Origin: JABJOR01 sp965603075
Lineage (GTDB): Bacteria; Pseudomonadota; Alphaproteobacteria; Rhodospirillales; Casp-alpha2
DNA: 64,000 nt
Assembly: GCA_965603075.1 (NCBI GenBank)
Contig: CBFDBO010000006.1
Span: 79,870-143,869, forward strand
Direction of reading: 5' to 3'
Shown here: piece after piece, positions 1-8,486 of the stretch
Layout: each line of letters starts with the position of its first letter
How positions within the stretch are numbered: position 1 is the stretch's first letter
Program-made: the position numbers and the translations under genes
Notes under the pieces: model-generated
Told to the model about the DNA's origin: nothing
What the model saw: the letters and a program-made list of their open reading frames with translations, nothing else
Database searches by the model: none

Positions 1-1298
1 TCATCAATTGAGACTGGTTTGTCGGCAATTTTGGTAAGCTCGAGGATGAAATCGACCACTTTATCTTCATAAAGAGGCGCGCTGAGTTGTTGCATCGCAT
101 CAGGGTTCGTGCGGTAGAATTCCAAAACTTGTTGTTCTTGGCCCTGATATTTTTGGGCTTCGGCAAACATTTTCTGATTAATTTCTTCCTGTGTAACCTG
201 GATGTTATTTGTACGACCAACCTCTGAAAGCAAGAGACCAAGACGGACACGACGATTGGAGATTTCTTTGAAATCTTCTTTGTGTTCGTCATCAGACTTG
301 TCTTTATCATGATCGTCTAGCGTACCAGCATCACGGGCTTGTTCATACTGAGACCAGATCGCATTGTATTCGTCATCAATCATGCCCTGCGGTGATTCGA
401 AATCATGCGCAGTATAAAGCTCATCGAGCAATACGCGCTTCAAACGCATGCGTGAAATTTCAGCAAATTCACGTTGACGGTCTTCACGAATGGCATCTTT
501 AAGCTCAGTGAGGTTTTCTTTACCGAATTTTTTGGCAAGTTCGTCATCAATAGCCGAGGGGGCTGTTTCGCGAATCTCTTTAACATCAACGGCAAATATA
601 GCGTCTTTGCCAGCCAAGTCCTCTGCGCCGTATTCGGCAGGGAACGTCACTTTAACCTCAACATGATCACCCGCTTTGGCACCAATAATTTGGTCTTCAA
701 AGCCGGGAATAAAGCTACCGGAACCCAGTTCTAACTCGAATGCTTCGCCAGCACCGCCGGGGAATTCAACATCATCAACTTTACCAACAAAATCAATAAC
801 AGTGATATCGCCTTCCTTGCTTTTACGCTTGGAAGTGATGGGTTCGGAGGATTTGTGCATTTCGGCAAGGCGTTCGACTGTTTCATCAATTTCCTTGTCG
901 TCAACTTTAACAACAAAACGGTCCAATTTGATTTTAGAAAAATCAGTAGGAACAATTTCAGGAATGATATCAAATCCGATGGTATATTCCAGATCACCAC
1001 CCTCTTCGAAGGTAACAACTTCGATTTTGGGTTGACCAGCAGGACGCAAATCACGTTCGGTGATCGCAGCCGTTGATGATTCGTTTACGGCTTGTTCCAG
1101 AATTTCACCACGCAGGCTGTCGCCATAACGTTTACGAAGCAATGCTGCGGGTACTTTGCCGGGACGAAAGCCTGGCATTTTAACCGTTTTAGCAAGCTCT
1201 TTAAGACGCGTGCTGATTTTATCTTCGATATCCGCGGCCGGTACTGATACTGTGAATTCCCGGCGGAGGCCTTCGTTTTTGGTCTCTGTTACCTGCAT
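1..1298 (-). CDS. tig: Trigger factor, ribosome-associated chaperone and prolyl isomerase (3' end outside window)
   Basis: Trigger factor binds the ribosome near the exit tunnel and folds nascent chains; in alphaproteobacteria it usually precedes clpP-clpX. The reading frame is open from an ATG at 1298 to the left edge (about 432 codons), so the stop lies outside the window. The start follows GAGGAAAC. The protein begins MQVTETKNEGLRREFTVSVP and soon carries the ribosome-binding signature GFRPGKVP (translated from the minus strand near 1150-1180). An FKBP-like domain follows, with GDITVIDFVGKVD and a helical C-terminal region with KYQGQEQQVLEFYR. Domain order and motifs match the family throughout. 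Only the last residues are missing. Confidence 0.95.
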   Translation of the reverse strand, partial: MQVTETKNEGLRREFTVSVPAADIEDKISTRLKELAKTVKMPGFRPGKVPAALLRKRYGDSLRGEILEQAVNESSTAAITERDLRPAGQPKIEVVTFEEGGDLEYTIGFDIIPEIVPTDFSKIKLDRFVVKVDDKEIDETVERLAEMHKSSEPITSKRKSKEGDITVIDFVGKVDDVEFPGGAGEAFELELGSGSFIPGFEDQIIGAKAGDHVEVKVTFPAEYGAEDLAGKDAIFAVDVKEIRETAPSAIDDELAKKFGKENLTELKDAIREDRQREFAEISRMRLKRVLLDELYTAHDFESPQGMIDDEYNAIWSQYEQARDAGTLDDHDKDKSDDEHKEDFKEISNRRVRLGLLLSEVGRTNNIQVTQEEINQKMFAEAQKYQGQEQQVLEFYRTNPDAMQQLSAPLYEDKVVDFILELTKIADKPVSID

Positions 1299-1386
1299 GT
1301 TTCCTCATCAAACTTAAAATGTAGCGATAACGCCGTATTCAAAAACGGCAAAAAATTCGAATGCGCCTATACTCGATTCGAAATGT

Positions 1387-1471
1387 TGGTGCGGGCGAGA
1401 GGACTTGAACCTCCACGGCTTGCGCCACAGGTACCTAAAACCTGCGTGTCTACCAATTTCACCACGCCCGC
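1387..1471 (-). tRNA. tRNA-Leu (anticodon UAG)
   Basis: On the minus strand the gene begins GCGGGCG and ends CGCCCGC followed by ACCA, so the acceptor stem is perfect and CCA is encoded. The anticodon stem CAGGT/ACCTG encloses the loop TTTAGGT, giving anticodon UAG (leucine, CUA/CUN). A variable arm of the leucine type (GTGGCGCAAGCC) and the T-loop GGTTCAAGTCC are present. The gene lies between tig and the malonyl-CoA decarboxylase gene, all on the same strand. Confidence 0.97.
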
Positions 1472-1596
1472 TTAACAACAATTCCAAATACAACGTATTT
1501 GCGGATGCCGCACTCTATACAATTAGAATAGAGTGTCAATTGCATCAAAGCCTCTGAGAAGAGCTTTTTATGCGGTTTTTGCATTTAATTTTAATA

Positions 1597-3012
1597 TTAG
1601 GGTCGTTTTGATAATGCTCGAACGCTCGTAGACAACGCAACAGTACCTTTTGCCTTGTAATTTTCGTGATTCTTTTCGATGTCACCGCGTTTATAAAGAT
1701 AATTAATCATCAACCCAGCAGACTGTTTTAATCCTTTGCCCGATTTATCCCCCATCCAGTTCAAAGATTCCATTCTTGCACCATTAGATAGATGGAAGTG
1801 AGCTACAGGGTCTTTGGCTGTTAAGCCTCGCCTTTTCTGTTGGGTTAAGTACCTTGCGCAAATTTGCATAAGGGGGGCTTTTAAGACCTCTAGATACTTA
1901 GCTTGGTCGGGCCATTCTCCAGAGCCCAGAAGATCAAGCAGCTTATCCTCCCCAAGGGCTTTCAACGTTTTATGCTCACTATCACTGAGCAATTGGTCTT
2001 TGTCATCTTCGATGGTTTTAACAAGCCATGGTAAGAATCCAGGTATGGGAGACAATGTTGCGTAGGTTTTGATAGCGGGGAATTCTCCCGACAGGTGCTC
2101 CACCACGCGTTTGATCAAGAAGTTTCCAAAGCTGATACCCGCAAGACCTTTTTGAGCATTTGATATAGAATAAAAAATTGCTGTGTCTGCTTTGGCGGTA
2201 TCTTGCAAGGGGGCATTTTCATCGAGTAAATCATGAATGTTTTTCGCCAAACCGTTAACCAAGGCAACCTCAACAAAAATTAAAGGTTCTTCCGGCATGC
2301 GCGGGTGAAAGAAAGCGTAACATCGACGATCTGAATCCAAGCGATTCTTTAAATCATCCCAACTGCGAATTTCATGAACGGCTTCATAAGCGATCAGTTT
2401 CTCAAGTAAAGCAGCCGATGAATTATCCCAAGTGATTCGGCGTAATTCAAGAAAACCAATATCAAACCACAATGTAAACAATGTTCGAATATCCCGGTCC
2501 AATGCTTTTAAAGCCGGGTTGGTTTTAAGGAGGGGTAATAGTTCTGCCCGAAGATCAACGAGGAACTTCACCCCTTCCGGAAGGGCATTGAACTGTGTCA
2601 GGAGTTTTATGCGAGGGGCTTCCAGTAAAGAGCGGAGCTGGTTTTCAACCTCTCGCTTGTCATTATCATTTTCGCAATTGGCCAATTGTGTAGCGGCTTG
2701 ATGGACCCGTTCATGATCCACATCGAAATCTTCAGCCATAATACGCACGAATTCAGCTTTTCCCGTAGGGTCGAGCGCCATATACACCCGCCCGAGGGCT
2801 GCTGCTCTGCTCCTTGCTGAGACTTCGCCGCCTTTTGCTTCGAGGCAATCGTGCATTTGGGATTTTAGTTTATCCGCGTCGTTTTGCGGTAAATCAGGTC
2901 GCAAGCTAGCAGCCGAAGCATCATACTCACTTCCTGCAATAATTTGCCACGCTGAACGTGCATGATTGAGGGTTTTACTCAGAAAGCTTGTGGTGGTCAG
3001 TTCATCACTCAT
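1597..3012 (-). CDS. Malonyl-CoA decarboxylase
   Basis: Converts malonyl-CoA to acetyl-CoA and CO2 in the cytoplasm. The 471-residue protein has the usual two-part architecture: a helical N-terminal domain (about 1-190) and a GNAT-like catalytic domain. The latter carries the family blocks CYAFFHPRMPEEPLIFVEVA (about 231-250), YATLSPIPGF with the probable catalytic Ser321, and VAHFHLSNGA with the probable catalytic His407. Its ATG overlaps the stop of the upstream NAD(P)HX repair gene as ATGA, so the two are translationally coupled. Its usual partner, malonyl-CoA synthetase (matB), is not in the window, and the pairing with NAD(P)HX repair is not a textbook operon. Family assignment is firm; the physiological role (malonate use or control of malonyl-CoA pools) is inference. 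Confidence 0.92.
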   Translation of the reverse strand: MSDELTTTSFLSKTLNHARSAWQIIAGSEYDASAASLRPDLPQNDADKLKSQMHDCLEAKGGEVSARSRAAALGRVYMALDPTGKAEFVRIMAEDFDVDHERVHQAATQLANCENDNDKREVENQLRSLLEAPRIKLLTQFNALPEGVKFLVDLRAELLPLLKTNPALKALDRDIRTLFTLWFDIGFLELRRITWDNSSAALLEKLIAYEAVHEIRSWDDLKNRLDSDRRCYAFFHPRMPEEPLIFVEVALVNGLAKNIHDLLDENAPLQDTAKADTAIFYSISNAQKGLAGISFGNFLIKRVVEHLSGEFPAIKTYATLSPIPGFLPWLVKTIEDDKDQLLSDSEHKTLKALGEDKLLDLLGSGEWPDQAKYLEVLKAPLMQICARYLTQQKRRGLTAKDPVAHFHLSNGARMESLNWMGDKSGKGLKQSAGLMINYLYKRGDIEKNHENYKAKGTVALSTSVRALSKRP

Positions 3013-4493
3013 TTGGGGTTCCTGATATTTTGTATTATGTCTGGCAATATTTCACATAGATCTTCGGCGATCAAACCGGCCCCAATTTTTTGAGCGCATT
3101 CTCCGTGCATCCACGCCCCCATACAGGCAGCTTCAAAGGCTGGCGTACCTTGGGCTCGCAAACCAGAGACAATTCCTGCCAACACGTCCCCTGCCCCTGC
3201 TGTTGCCAGATCGGGTGGCGCGTTTGTATTAATGACAGCGCGGCCATCAGGGGCAGCAATAACAGTGTCGTGACCTTTTAACAGGACGACTGAGTTGGAT
3301 GATTTTGCGGCGTATCTGGTGCGGTTGAGTTTATCGCCCGTTACACTAAAGAGCTTTGCAAACTCCCCTTCGTGCGGCGTTAAAATACAGTTTGGATGTA
3401 AGTGTTGTATGAGTTCATTTGGGTCGCTTGCAAAGACACTTAGGGCGTCGGCGTCAATGACCACTGCCTTACCAGACTGTAGAGAGGCTAAGGTAAACTC
3501 TTTTGTTCGCGCCGTCAGCCCGGCACCGGGACCAATGACCAGAACATTACGTCGTGGGTCCGTCAGCAGGTCAACAAAATCAGAAAGATTATCAACAACA
3601 TTTACAAGCGTACCGGGATCAGCGGAAGCATATACATCAAAGCTTTTGGAGGAACAAAGAATTGATGATAACCCGGCCCCGCTTCGACGGGCGGCTCTCG
3701 CTGCTAACCTTGCAGCCCCCATCATGGTGGCCCCGCCATAGACACTTACGTGTCCACGGCTATATTTATGATCTGTTGTAGTGGGTATAGGGTAAGTTTT
3801 GAGCCACAGCTTTGGCGTATTATAGAATGTCGTGGGTTTTATTGTATCAAATACGTTGTTCTGTATGCCGATATTGGTAATAAGAAGCTCTCCACAGTTT
3901 CCGGCTCCGGGATGCAACAAGTGTCCCGGTTTTTTACAAAAGAAGCTGACGGTGTACTTCGCATTGAAAGCCGTGCCGAGAATTTCACCGCTATCACCCG
4001 AAACTCCACTTGGTAGATCCACACTGATACAATCTAATTCCAGAACATTGATTTGTTTAATCAGATCAGCCACCGGCCCATCGATGGGCCGGGTTAGTCC
4101 CGCGCCAAAGATGGCATCGATAATAATTGGATTGTCGTTGAGATTTATTTGATCAAAGTCGAGGGTTTCTCCCTTAAATTCGTTCACCCACATCGTGGCA
4201 TGGTGGGCGGTATCGCCCTTCAAATCATCTATAGCAACAAGACAATGCAGCCGGACATCCCATCCGTATTGTTCTAGATACCGGGCGGCAACAAACCCGT
4301 CGCCACCGTTATTGCCCGGACCGCACAGAATTAAAACAGGTTGATTGGTATATTTAAGCACCAACGTATCGGCAACTGACTTGCCAGCGGCGTCCATAAG
4401 GGTAATTCCACTGACCCCCGCTGCTATACTGAGGGCATCGGCTTGATACATCTGAGAAACGCTTAATACGCAATTGATTGAATTATTTTTCAT
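3009..4493 (-). CDS. nnrDE: Bifunctional NAD(P)H-hydrate epimerase / ADP-dependent NAD(P)H-hydrate dehydratase
   Basis: Repairs damaged NAD(P)HX: the N-terminal YjeF_N domain (about 1-215) epimerises R- to S-NAD(P)HX and the C-terminal ribokinase-like domain (about 230-490) dehydrates the S form using ADP. The N-terminal half shows CGPGNNGGDGFVAARYL. The C-terminal half shows the sugar-kinase-like signatures LTPHEGEFAKLF, LLKGHDTVI and NTNAPPDLATAGAGDVLAGI. At 494 residues it has the length of the fused bacterial form. Start at ATG 4493 leaves a 111-nt divergent gap to the Nudix gene. The stop overlaps the start of the malonyl-CoA decarboxylase gene by 4 nt. Confidence 0.94.
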   Translation of the reverse strand: MKNNSINCVLSVSQMYQADALSIAAGVSGITLMDAAGKSVADTLVLKYTNQPVLILCGPGNNGGDGFVAARYLEQYGWDVRLHCLVAIDDLKGDTAHHATMWVNEFKGETLDFDQINLNDNPIIIDAIFGAGLTRPIDGPVADLIKQINVLELDCISVDLPSGVSGDSGEILGTAFNAKYTVSFFCKKPGHLLHPGAGNCGELLITNIGIQNNVFDTIKPTTFYNTPKLWLKTYPIPTTTDHKYSRGHVSVYGGATMMGAARLAARAARRSGAGLSSILCSSKSFDVYASADPGTLVNVVDNLSDFVDLLTDPRRNVLVIGPGAGLTARTKEFTLASLQSGKAVVIDADALSVFASDPNELIQHLHPNCILTPHEGEFAKLFSVTGDKLNRTRYAAKSSNSVVLLKGHDTVIAAPDGRAVINTNAPPDLATAGAGDVLAGIVSGLRAQGTPAFEAACMGAWMHGECAQKIGAGLIAEDLCEILPDIIQNIRNPK

Positions 4494-4604
4494 AATGACG
4501 TTGTGGCTACCTTTTCATTCCCTGTATATAGTCAGGATACAGTATTAAATTCAATTCTTACCTTTTAATTATTACCCTTCAAATCATAACCATGGTCCAC
4601 AATT

Positions 4605-5243
4605 ATGACACATGATAAAAAATTCAGTGATGTTGAAATCATCAACAATAAACAAGTCTTCAACGGCTACTTTCAAATGAATGAATACCATTTGCGTCAT
4701 CGTACCTTTGAGGGGGGGTGGAGTGATGTACTATCGCGTGAAGTTTTTCAACGAGGGGCGGTAGCCGCCGTTCTACCCTATGATGTTGAACGTGATAAGG
4801 TTGTCTTGATTGAACAGTTCAGGCCGGGTGCTTTTGCTGCATGTGAAAGCGGTCCTTTATTGACGAAAGAGGATAGCCCTTGGTTAATCGAATGTGTCGC
4901 GGGTGTTGTAGAAGAAGATGAGCTGCCTGAAGATGTTGCAAGGCGAGAATTGATAGAAGAAGCCAATTGTGAAGCCATTGATATTTTTCATGTAAATACA
5001 TTTCACATTTCTCCGGGAGCGGTTAATGAAGCCCTAGCGCTTTATTGTGCAAACGTAGACAGCAGCACCGCCAAGGGTATTCATGGGCTTGACCATGAAG
5101 GAGAAGATATCAGGGTGTTTACAGTGGCCCCAGAGACCGCCTTTGAATGGGTCGATCAAGGTAAAGTGACCAATGCCATGACCATCATCGCTTTGCAATG
5201 GTTTGCGTTGAATTATGATAAAGTTCGTAAACGGTGGGGCTAA
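4605..5243 (+). CDS. nudF: Nudix ADP-ribose pyrophosphatase (NudF type)
   Basis: Probably hydrolyses ADP-ribose to AMP and ribose 5-phosphate. The 212-residue protein has the NudF-type N-terminal region (VFNGYFQMNEYHLRHRTFEGG) and RGAVAAVLPYD before the Nudix box. The box runs GVVEEDE...RRELIEEANC (about 104-126) and keeps the metal-binding glutamates, but the conserved glycine after EEx is asparagine (EEAN instead of EEAG). The C-terminal block FHISPGAVNEALALYCANV is typical of ADP-ribose hydrolases. The ATG at 4605 is the first usable start: the in-phase region upstream has none, and an ATG at 4591 runs into a stop. Confidence 0.88.
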   Translation: MTHDKKFSDVEIINNKQVFNGYFQMNEYHLRHRTFEGGWSDVLSREVFQRGAVAAVLPYDVERDKVVLIEQFRPGAFAACESGPLLTKEDSPWLIECVAGVVEEDELPEDVARRELIEEANCEAIDIFHVNTFHISPGAVNEALALYCANVDSSTAKGIHGLDHEGEDIRVFTVAPETAFEWVDQGKVTNAMTIIALQWFALNYDKVRKRWG

Positions 5244-5318
5244 ACCTTGTTTCACGCCCTTGTATCAAAGCATGGCTGGATTATATTAATAAATTCATAT
5301 TTAAGTTCAGGACAAAAA

Positions 5319-6317
5319 ATGACTATTCGTAACGGTTTTATTGGAACTATAGGCAACACCCCCCTAATCCGCTTGAACAAAGCATCGGAGATGACGGGTT
5401 GTGAAATATTGGGTAAGGCAGAGTTTCTCAATCCAGGTGGGTCGGTCAAAGACCGGGCTGCTCTTTCTATCATTCGGGACGCGGAAAAGCGCGGCACCTT
5501 GAAACCCGGCGGAACCATTGTTGAAGGAACGGCGGGTAATACCGGGATCGGCCTTGCGTTGGTTGCCAATGCGCTGGGTTATAAGACGGTGATCATTATT
5601 CCTGAAACCCAAAGCCAAGAAAAGAAAGACATGATCCGTTTGGCCGGCGCGGAGCTCATTCAAGTGCCTGCCAAGCCTTATAAAGATGATGGAAATTATG
5701 TAAAATACTCTGGTCGTTTGGCTGCTGAACTGAATGAGAAAGAACCCAATGGGGCTATTTGGGCCAACCAATTTGATAACGTCGCAAACCGACAAGCTCA
5801 TTATGAAGGAACCGGACCCGAGATCTGGGATCAGACCAATGGATCTGTTGATGGGTACGTTTGCGCCGTGGGCAGTGGTGGAACGTTGGGTGGTATATCG
5901 ATGGCGCTTAAAGAGCGCAATAAGGATGTTGTCATCGCTCTTGCCGACCCCATGGGGGCAGCGCTGTATAATTTTTACAAACACGGTGAACTTAAATCCG
6001 AAGGCTCATCCATTTCCGAAGGCATTGGACAAGGACGTATTACAGCTAATTTAGAAGATGTGGTTGTCGATGATGCTTTCCAAATACACGATGATGAAAT
6101 GCTCAATACTATCTTTAGCCTGTTAAAGGACGAAGGGTTATGTTTGGGCAGTTCAAGTGGTATTAATGTTGCCGCAGCCATTCGACTAGCCCAGCAAATG
6201 GGACCGGGGCATACGGTTGTGACGGCCTTATGTGATTCTGGAACGCGCTACCAAAGCAAAATTTTTAATCCAGAATTTTTGAAATCCAAAAACCTACCGG
6301 TACCGGATTGGTTATAA
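5319..6317 (+). CDS. cysK: Cysteine synthase A (O-acetylserine sulfhydrylase)
   Basis: PLP enzyme that makes cysteine from O-acetylserine and sulfide. From ATG 5319 it is 332 residues, beginning MTIRNGFIGTIGNTPLIRLN. The PLP lysine lies in GGSVKDRAAL, the substrate loop is EGTAGNTGIG, the phosphate-binding glycine loop is VGSGGTLGG, and the C-terminal tail FNPEFLKSKNLPVPDWL is characteristic of the alphaproteobacterial CysK group. The frame is open upstream to a TTG at 5247, but those 24 residues are unlike the family; AGGA at 5309-5312 supports 5319. It is followed closely by the sulfurtransferase gene, suggesting a sulfur-metabolism operon. Confidence 0.94.
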   Translation: MTIRNGFIGTIGNTPLIRLNKASEMTGCEILGKAEFLNPGGSVKDRAALSIIRDAEKRGTLKPGGTIVEGTAGNTGIGLALVANALGYKTVIIIPETQSQEKKDMIRLAGAELIQVPAKPYKDDGNYVKYSGRLAAELNEKEPNGAIWANQFDNVANRQAHYEGTGPEIWDQTNGSVDGYVCAVGSGGTLGGISMALKERNKDVVIALADPMGAALYNFYKHGELKSEGSSISEGIGQGRITANLEDVVVDDAFQIHDDEMLNTIFSLLKDEGLCLGSSSGINVAAAIRLAQQMGPGHTVVTALCDSGTRYQSKIFNPEFLKSKNLPVPDWL

Positions 6318-6345
6318 TTATTTGTACTAAATTGAGGGTATACTT

Positions 6346-7200
6346 ATGAGTTATTCAAACGCCAAATCACTTGTTTCAACGGACTGGCTTGCTGAACATA
6401 TCACAGCGCCAGATGTACGAACGGTTGATGCCACATGGTTTATGCCAGCAGCTAACCGTAATCCGAGAAACGAATTTGAAGCAGAACATATTCCGGGTTC
6501 CGTGTTTTTTGACATTGACGTGGTCGTTGATGATAGCACCCCCCTGCCCCATACAATGCCAAGCCCTGAGAAGTTTTCAAGTGCGATGCGTTCATTGGGA
6601 TTGGGTGATGGTAACCGTATCGTAGTTTATGACAATAACATGGGGATGGCAGCTCATCGTCTTTGGTGGATGCTGCGTGTGTTTGGTCATGAAGATGTGG
6701 CTGTATTGGATGGTGGTATCAAAAAATGGATCGCTGAAGGCCATGCCACCAAAGATTTGAGCGATAATCCGGGGCGACGGCATTTTACGGCACAGGTTAA
6801 TAATACGTTGGTACGTTACCGTGATCAGGTTTTGCAAAACGTGGATAGCAAGCGGGAACAAGTCATTGATGCCCGTCCCTCAGATCGCTTTAATGGTACA
6901 GTCCCAGAACCAAGAGCCGGATTGCGTTCCGGTCATATCCCGGGCAGTTTTAGCACCCCTTTCCAGCATGTTATGGATATGGAAAATTTTGCCACCATGC
7001 GCCCCGCCTCTGAGATTACGAAATTCTTTGAAGATGCTAATGTCGATTTATCAAAACCGATTATCACAACGTGTGGTTCCGGCGTGACGGCATCTTGTCT
7101 TACGTTCGCCCTCTACCTGATCGGAAAAGAAGACGTTTCTGTCTATGATGGTTCATGGTCTGAATGGGGGGGCGATGAAACTTGCCCCATTGAAATATAG
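6346..7200 (+). CDS. sseA: 3-mercaptopyruvate sulfurtransferase
   Basis: Transfers sulfur from 3-mercaptopyruvate to thiophilic acceptors. It has two tandem rhodanese domains: an inactive N-terminal one (about 10-135, with EAEHIPGSVFFDID and VVYDNNMGMAAHRLWWML) and a catalytic C-terminal one (about 160-284). The active-site loop is TTCGSGVTA with catalytic Cys243. The CGSGVT form marks mercaptopyruvate sulfurtransferases rather than thiosulfate sulfurtransferases (CRKGVT). The 284-residue length is standard. It lies 28 nt after cysK. Its stop codon forms the end of the first unit of a 13-nt tandem repeat that runs up to the next gene. Confidence 0.93.
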   Translation: MSYSNAKSLVSTDWLAEHITAPDVRTVDATWFMPAANRNPRNEFEAEHIPGSVFFDIDVVVDDSTPLPHTMPSPEKFSSAMRSLGLGDGNRIVVYDNNMGMAAHRLWWMLRVFGHEDVAVLDGGIKKWIAEGHATKDLSDNPGRRHFTAQVNNTLVRYRDQVLQNVDSKREQVIDARPSDRFNGTVPEPRAGLRSGHIPGSFSTPFQHVMDMENFATMRPASEITKFFEDANVDLSKPIITTCGSGVTASCLTFALYLIGKEDVSVYDGSWSEWGGDETCPIEI

Positions 7201-7239
7201 AATCGAAATATAGAATCGAAGTATAAAGTCGAAATATAA
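7189..7239. repeat. 13-nt tandem repeat, about four units, starting in the end of sseA
   Basis: Units: ATTGAAATATAG (7189-7200, holding the sseA stop), AATCGAAATATAG (7201-7213), AATCGAAGTATAA (7214-7226) and AGTCGAAATATAA (7227-7239). Every unit ends in a stop triplet. The 13-nt period shifts frame by one each time, so all three frames are closed just before the next ATG at 7242. Confidence 0.9.
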
Positions 7240-7241
7240 TT

Positions 7242-7805
7242 ATGAGCGACACTAAATCAGAAATTAAAAAAGTTGAAAGCGTCATTACCTATTTGGAAAT
7301 GACCCAGCAACCCGTTTCGCCCACACCCCCCATGCCCGCTGAGAAAATAGCGATCATGCGGGCTGAAAACCCGACCGTTGATTTCTATCGTTATCTTTAT
7401 AAAACAGTCGGCGAAGAATGGTTGTGGTGGGAGCGTCGAACTTGGAGCGACGAAAAATTATTCTCCATCATCAGCGATCCCAAGGTTGAGATTTATGTGC
7501 TGTATGTTCGGGGCGTACCCGCGGGGTATTGTGAACTAGACTGTCGTAACTCTAAAGCCATTGAAATATTTTTCTTTGGTTTAATGAAGGGCTTTATCGG
7601 TCGTGGCTTTGGTAAATATTTTTTACGGTGGACGATCGATCAAGCATGGGATCATCATCCTGAGCGCGTTTGGGTGCATACCTGTACGGAAGATCATCCC
7701 AATGCCCTGCCTACGTACCAGAAAGCTGGATTTGTACCCTACGCCCAAGAAACCGAAGTGATCGATGATCCGGTCGCCGTGCTGGCACAATATAAAGAAA
7801 GTTAA
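7242..7805 (+). CDS. GNAT family N-acetyltransferase
   Basis: Cytoplasmic acetyl-CoA-dependent acyltransferase of unknown substrate, 187 residues. The acetyl-CoA pyrophosphate loop is visible as GRGFGKYFL after FFFGLMKGFI (motif A). It is preceded by the beta strands IYVLYVRGVPAGYCELD and followed by the motif B region NALPTYQKAGFVPYAQE. The roughly 40-residue N-terminal stretch is proline-rich and probably a linker. The ATG at 7242 comes directly after the 13-nt tandem repeat and has no clear ribosome-binding site of its own. The next gene begins 5 nt after its stop. Substrate cannot be deduced. Confidence 0.85.
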   Translation: MSDTKSEIKKVESVITYLEMTQQPVSPTPPMPAEKIAIMRAENPTVDFYRYLYKTVGEEWLWWERRTWSDEKLFSIISDPKVEIYVLYVRGVPAGYCELDCRNSKAIEIFFFGLMKGFIGRGFGKYFLRWTIDQAWDHHPERVWVHTCTEDHPNALPTYQKAGFVPYAQETEVIDDPVAVLAQYKES

Positions 7806-7810
7806 ACGGA

Positions 7811-8419
7811 ATGGTGACGTCAACTGAAGTTGTTTTATTTGATATTGGTGGCGTTTTAATACGTTTGGCTGGTGTTGATGCCTGGAAGAAATTAATCGGC
7901 ATTGATGATGAAGCAGAGGTTTGGCGACGTTGGCTGCATTGTCCTGTTGTAAAAGAATTTGAGCGAGGAAATTGTAGTTCCCATGATTTCTCAACCCGCA
8001 TGGTAGAAGAACACAATTTGTCACTAGAACCGCAAGACTTCCTTGCCGCATTCAAGAGCTGGCCCTCAGGCTTTTATGAAGGCGCCCAGAAGGTTGTAAG
8101 TGATGTGGTCGACCACGTTCGTGTTGGATGTTTTTCAAATACCAGCGATGTTCATTGGGAGACACAGACCGATAATCAAGAGCTTAAAGGTTTATTCGAT
8201 ATTCATTTCTTATCGCACAAAATGGGAATGGTTAAACCTGACGCTGAATCATTCCATCACGTTATCGAGGAATTATCGTGTGCTGCCGAGGCCATTCTAT
8301 TTCTTGATGATAATATTATTAATGTAGATGCTGCGCGGGCGTGTGGCATTAATGCCCATATTGCCAAAGAACCTTCTGGCGCGCGTTCTGTGCTCGAAAG
8401 CCATGGGTTGCTAAAATAA
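7811..8419 (+). CDS. HAD superfamily hydrolase (YihX-like phosphatase)
   Basis: Haloacid-dehalogenase-fold hydrolase, 202 residues. Motif I is FDIGGVLI; the second Asp of the usual DxD is Gly, as in the YihX subgroup (which has DxGNV). Motif II is CFSNTSD, the motif III lysine is in MVKPDAESF, and motif IV is FLDDNIINVDAA. The helical cap lies between motifs I and II. The gene follows the acetyltransferase by 5 nt and ends the plus-strand run before a shared hairpin terminator. A small-molecule phosphatase role is inferred from the family; the substrate is unknown. Confidence 0.85.
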   Translation: MVTSTEVVLFDIGGVLIRLAGVDAWKKLIGIDDEAEVWRRWLHCPVVKEFERGNCSSHDFSTRMVEEHNLSLEPQDFLAAFKSWPSGFYEGAQKVVSDVVDHVRVGCFSNTSDVHWETQTDNQELKGLFDIHFLSHKMGMVKPDAESFHHVIEELSCAAEAILFLDDNIINVDAARACGINAHIAKEPSGARSVLESHGLLK

Positions 8420-8437
8420 TTATAATCCAGAATCAAA

Positions 8438-8467
8438 AACGCCGGACCAATTTAATGATCCGGCGTT
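8438..8467. terminator. Hairpin terminator between the convergent HAD hydrolase and aapP genes
   Basis: AACGCCGGA (8438-8446) pairs perfectly with TCCGGCGTT (8459-8467) across a 12-nt loop. Read on the minus strand it is followed by GTTTTTG, so it best serves the end of the aap operon. On the plus strand the T-run is weak. Confidence 0.8.
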
Positions 8468-8486
8468 ATATGAAAGCTCTAAATTC

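Noticed and set aside
5247..5318. 24-codon N-terminal extension of cysK from a TTG
   Set aside because: The residues are unlike cysteine synthase and the AGGA site lies before ATG 5319.
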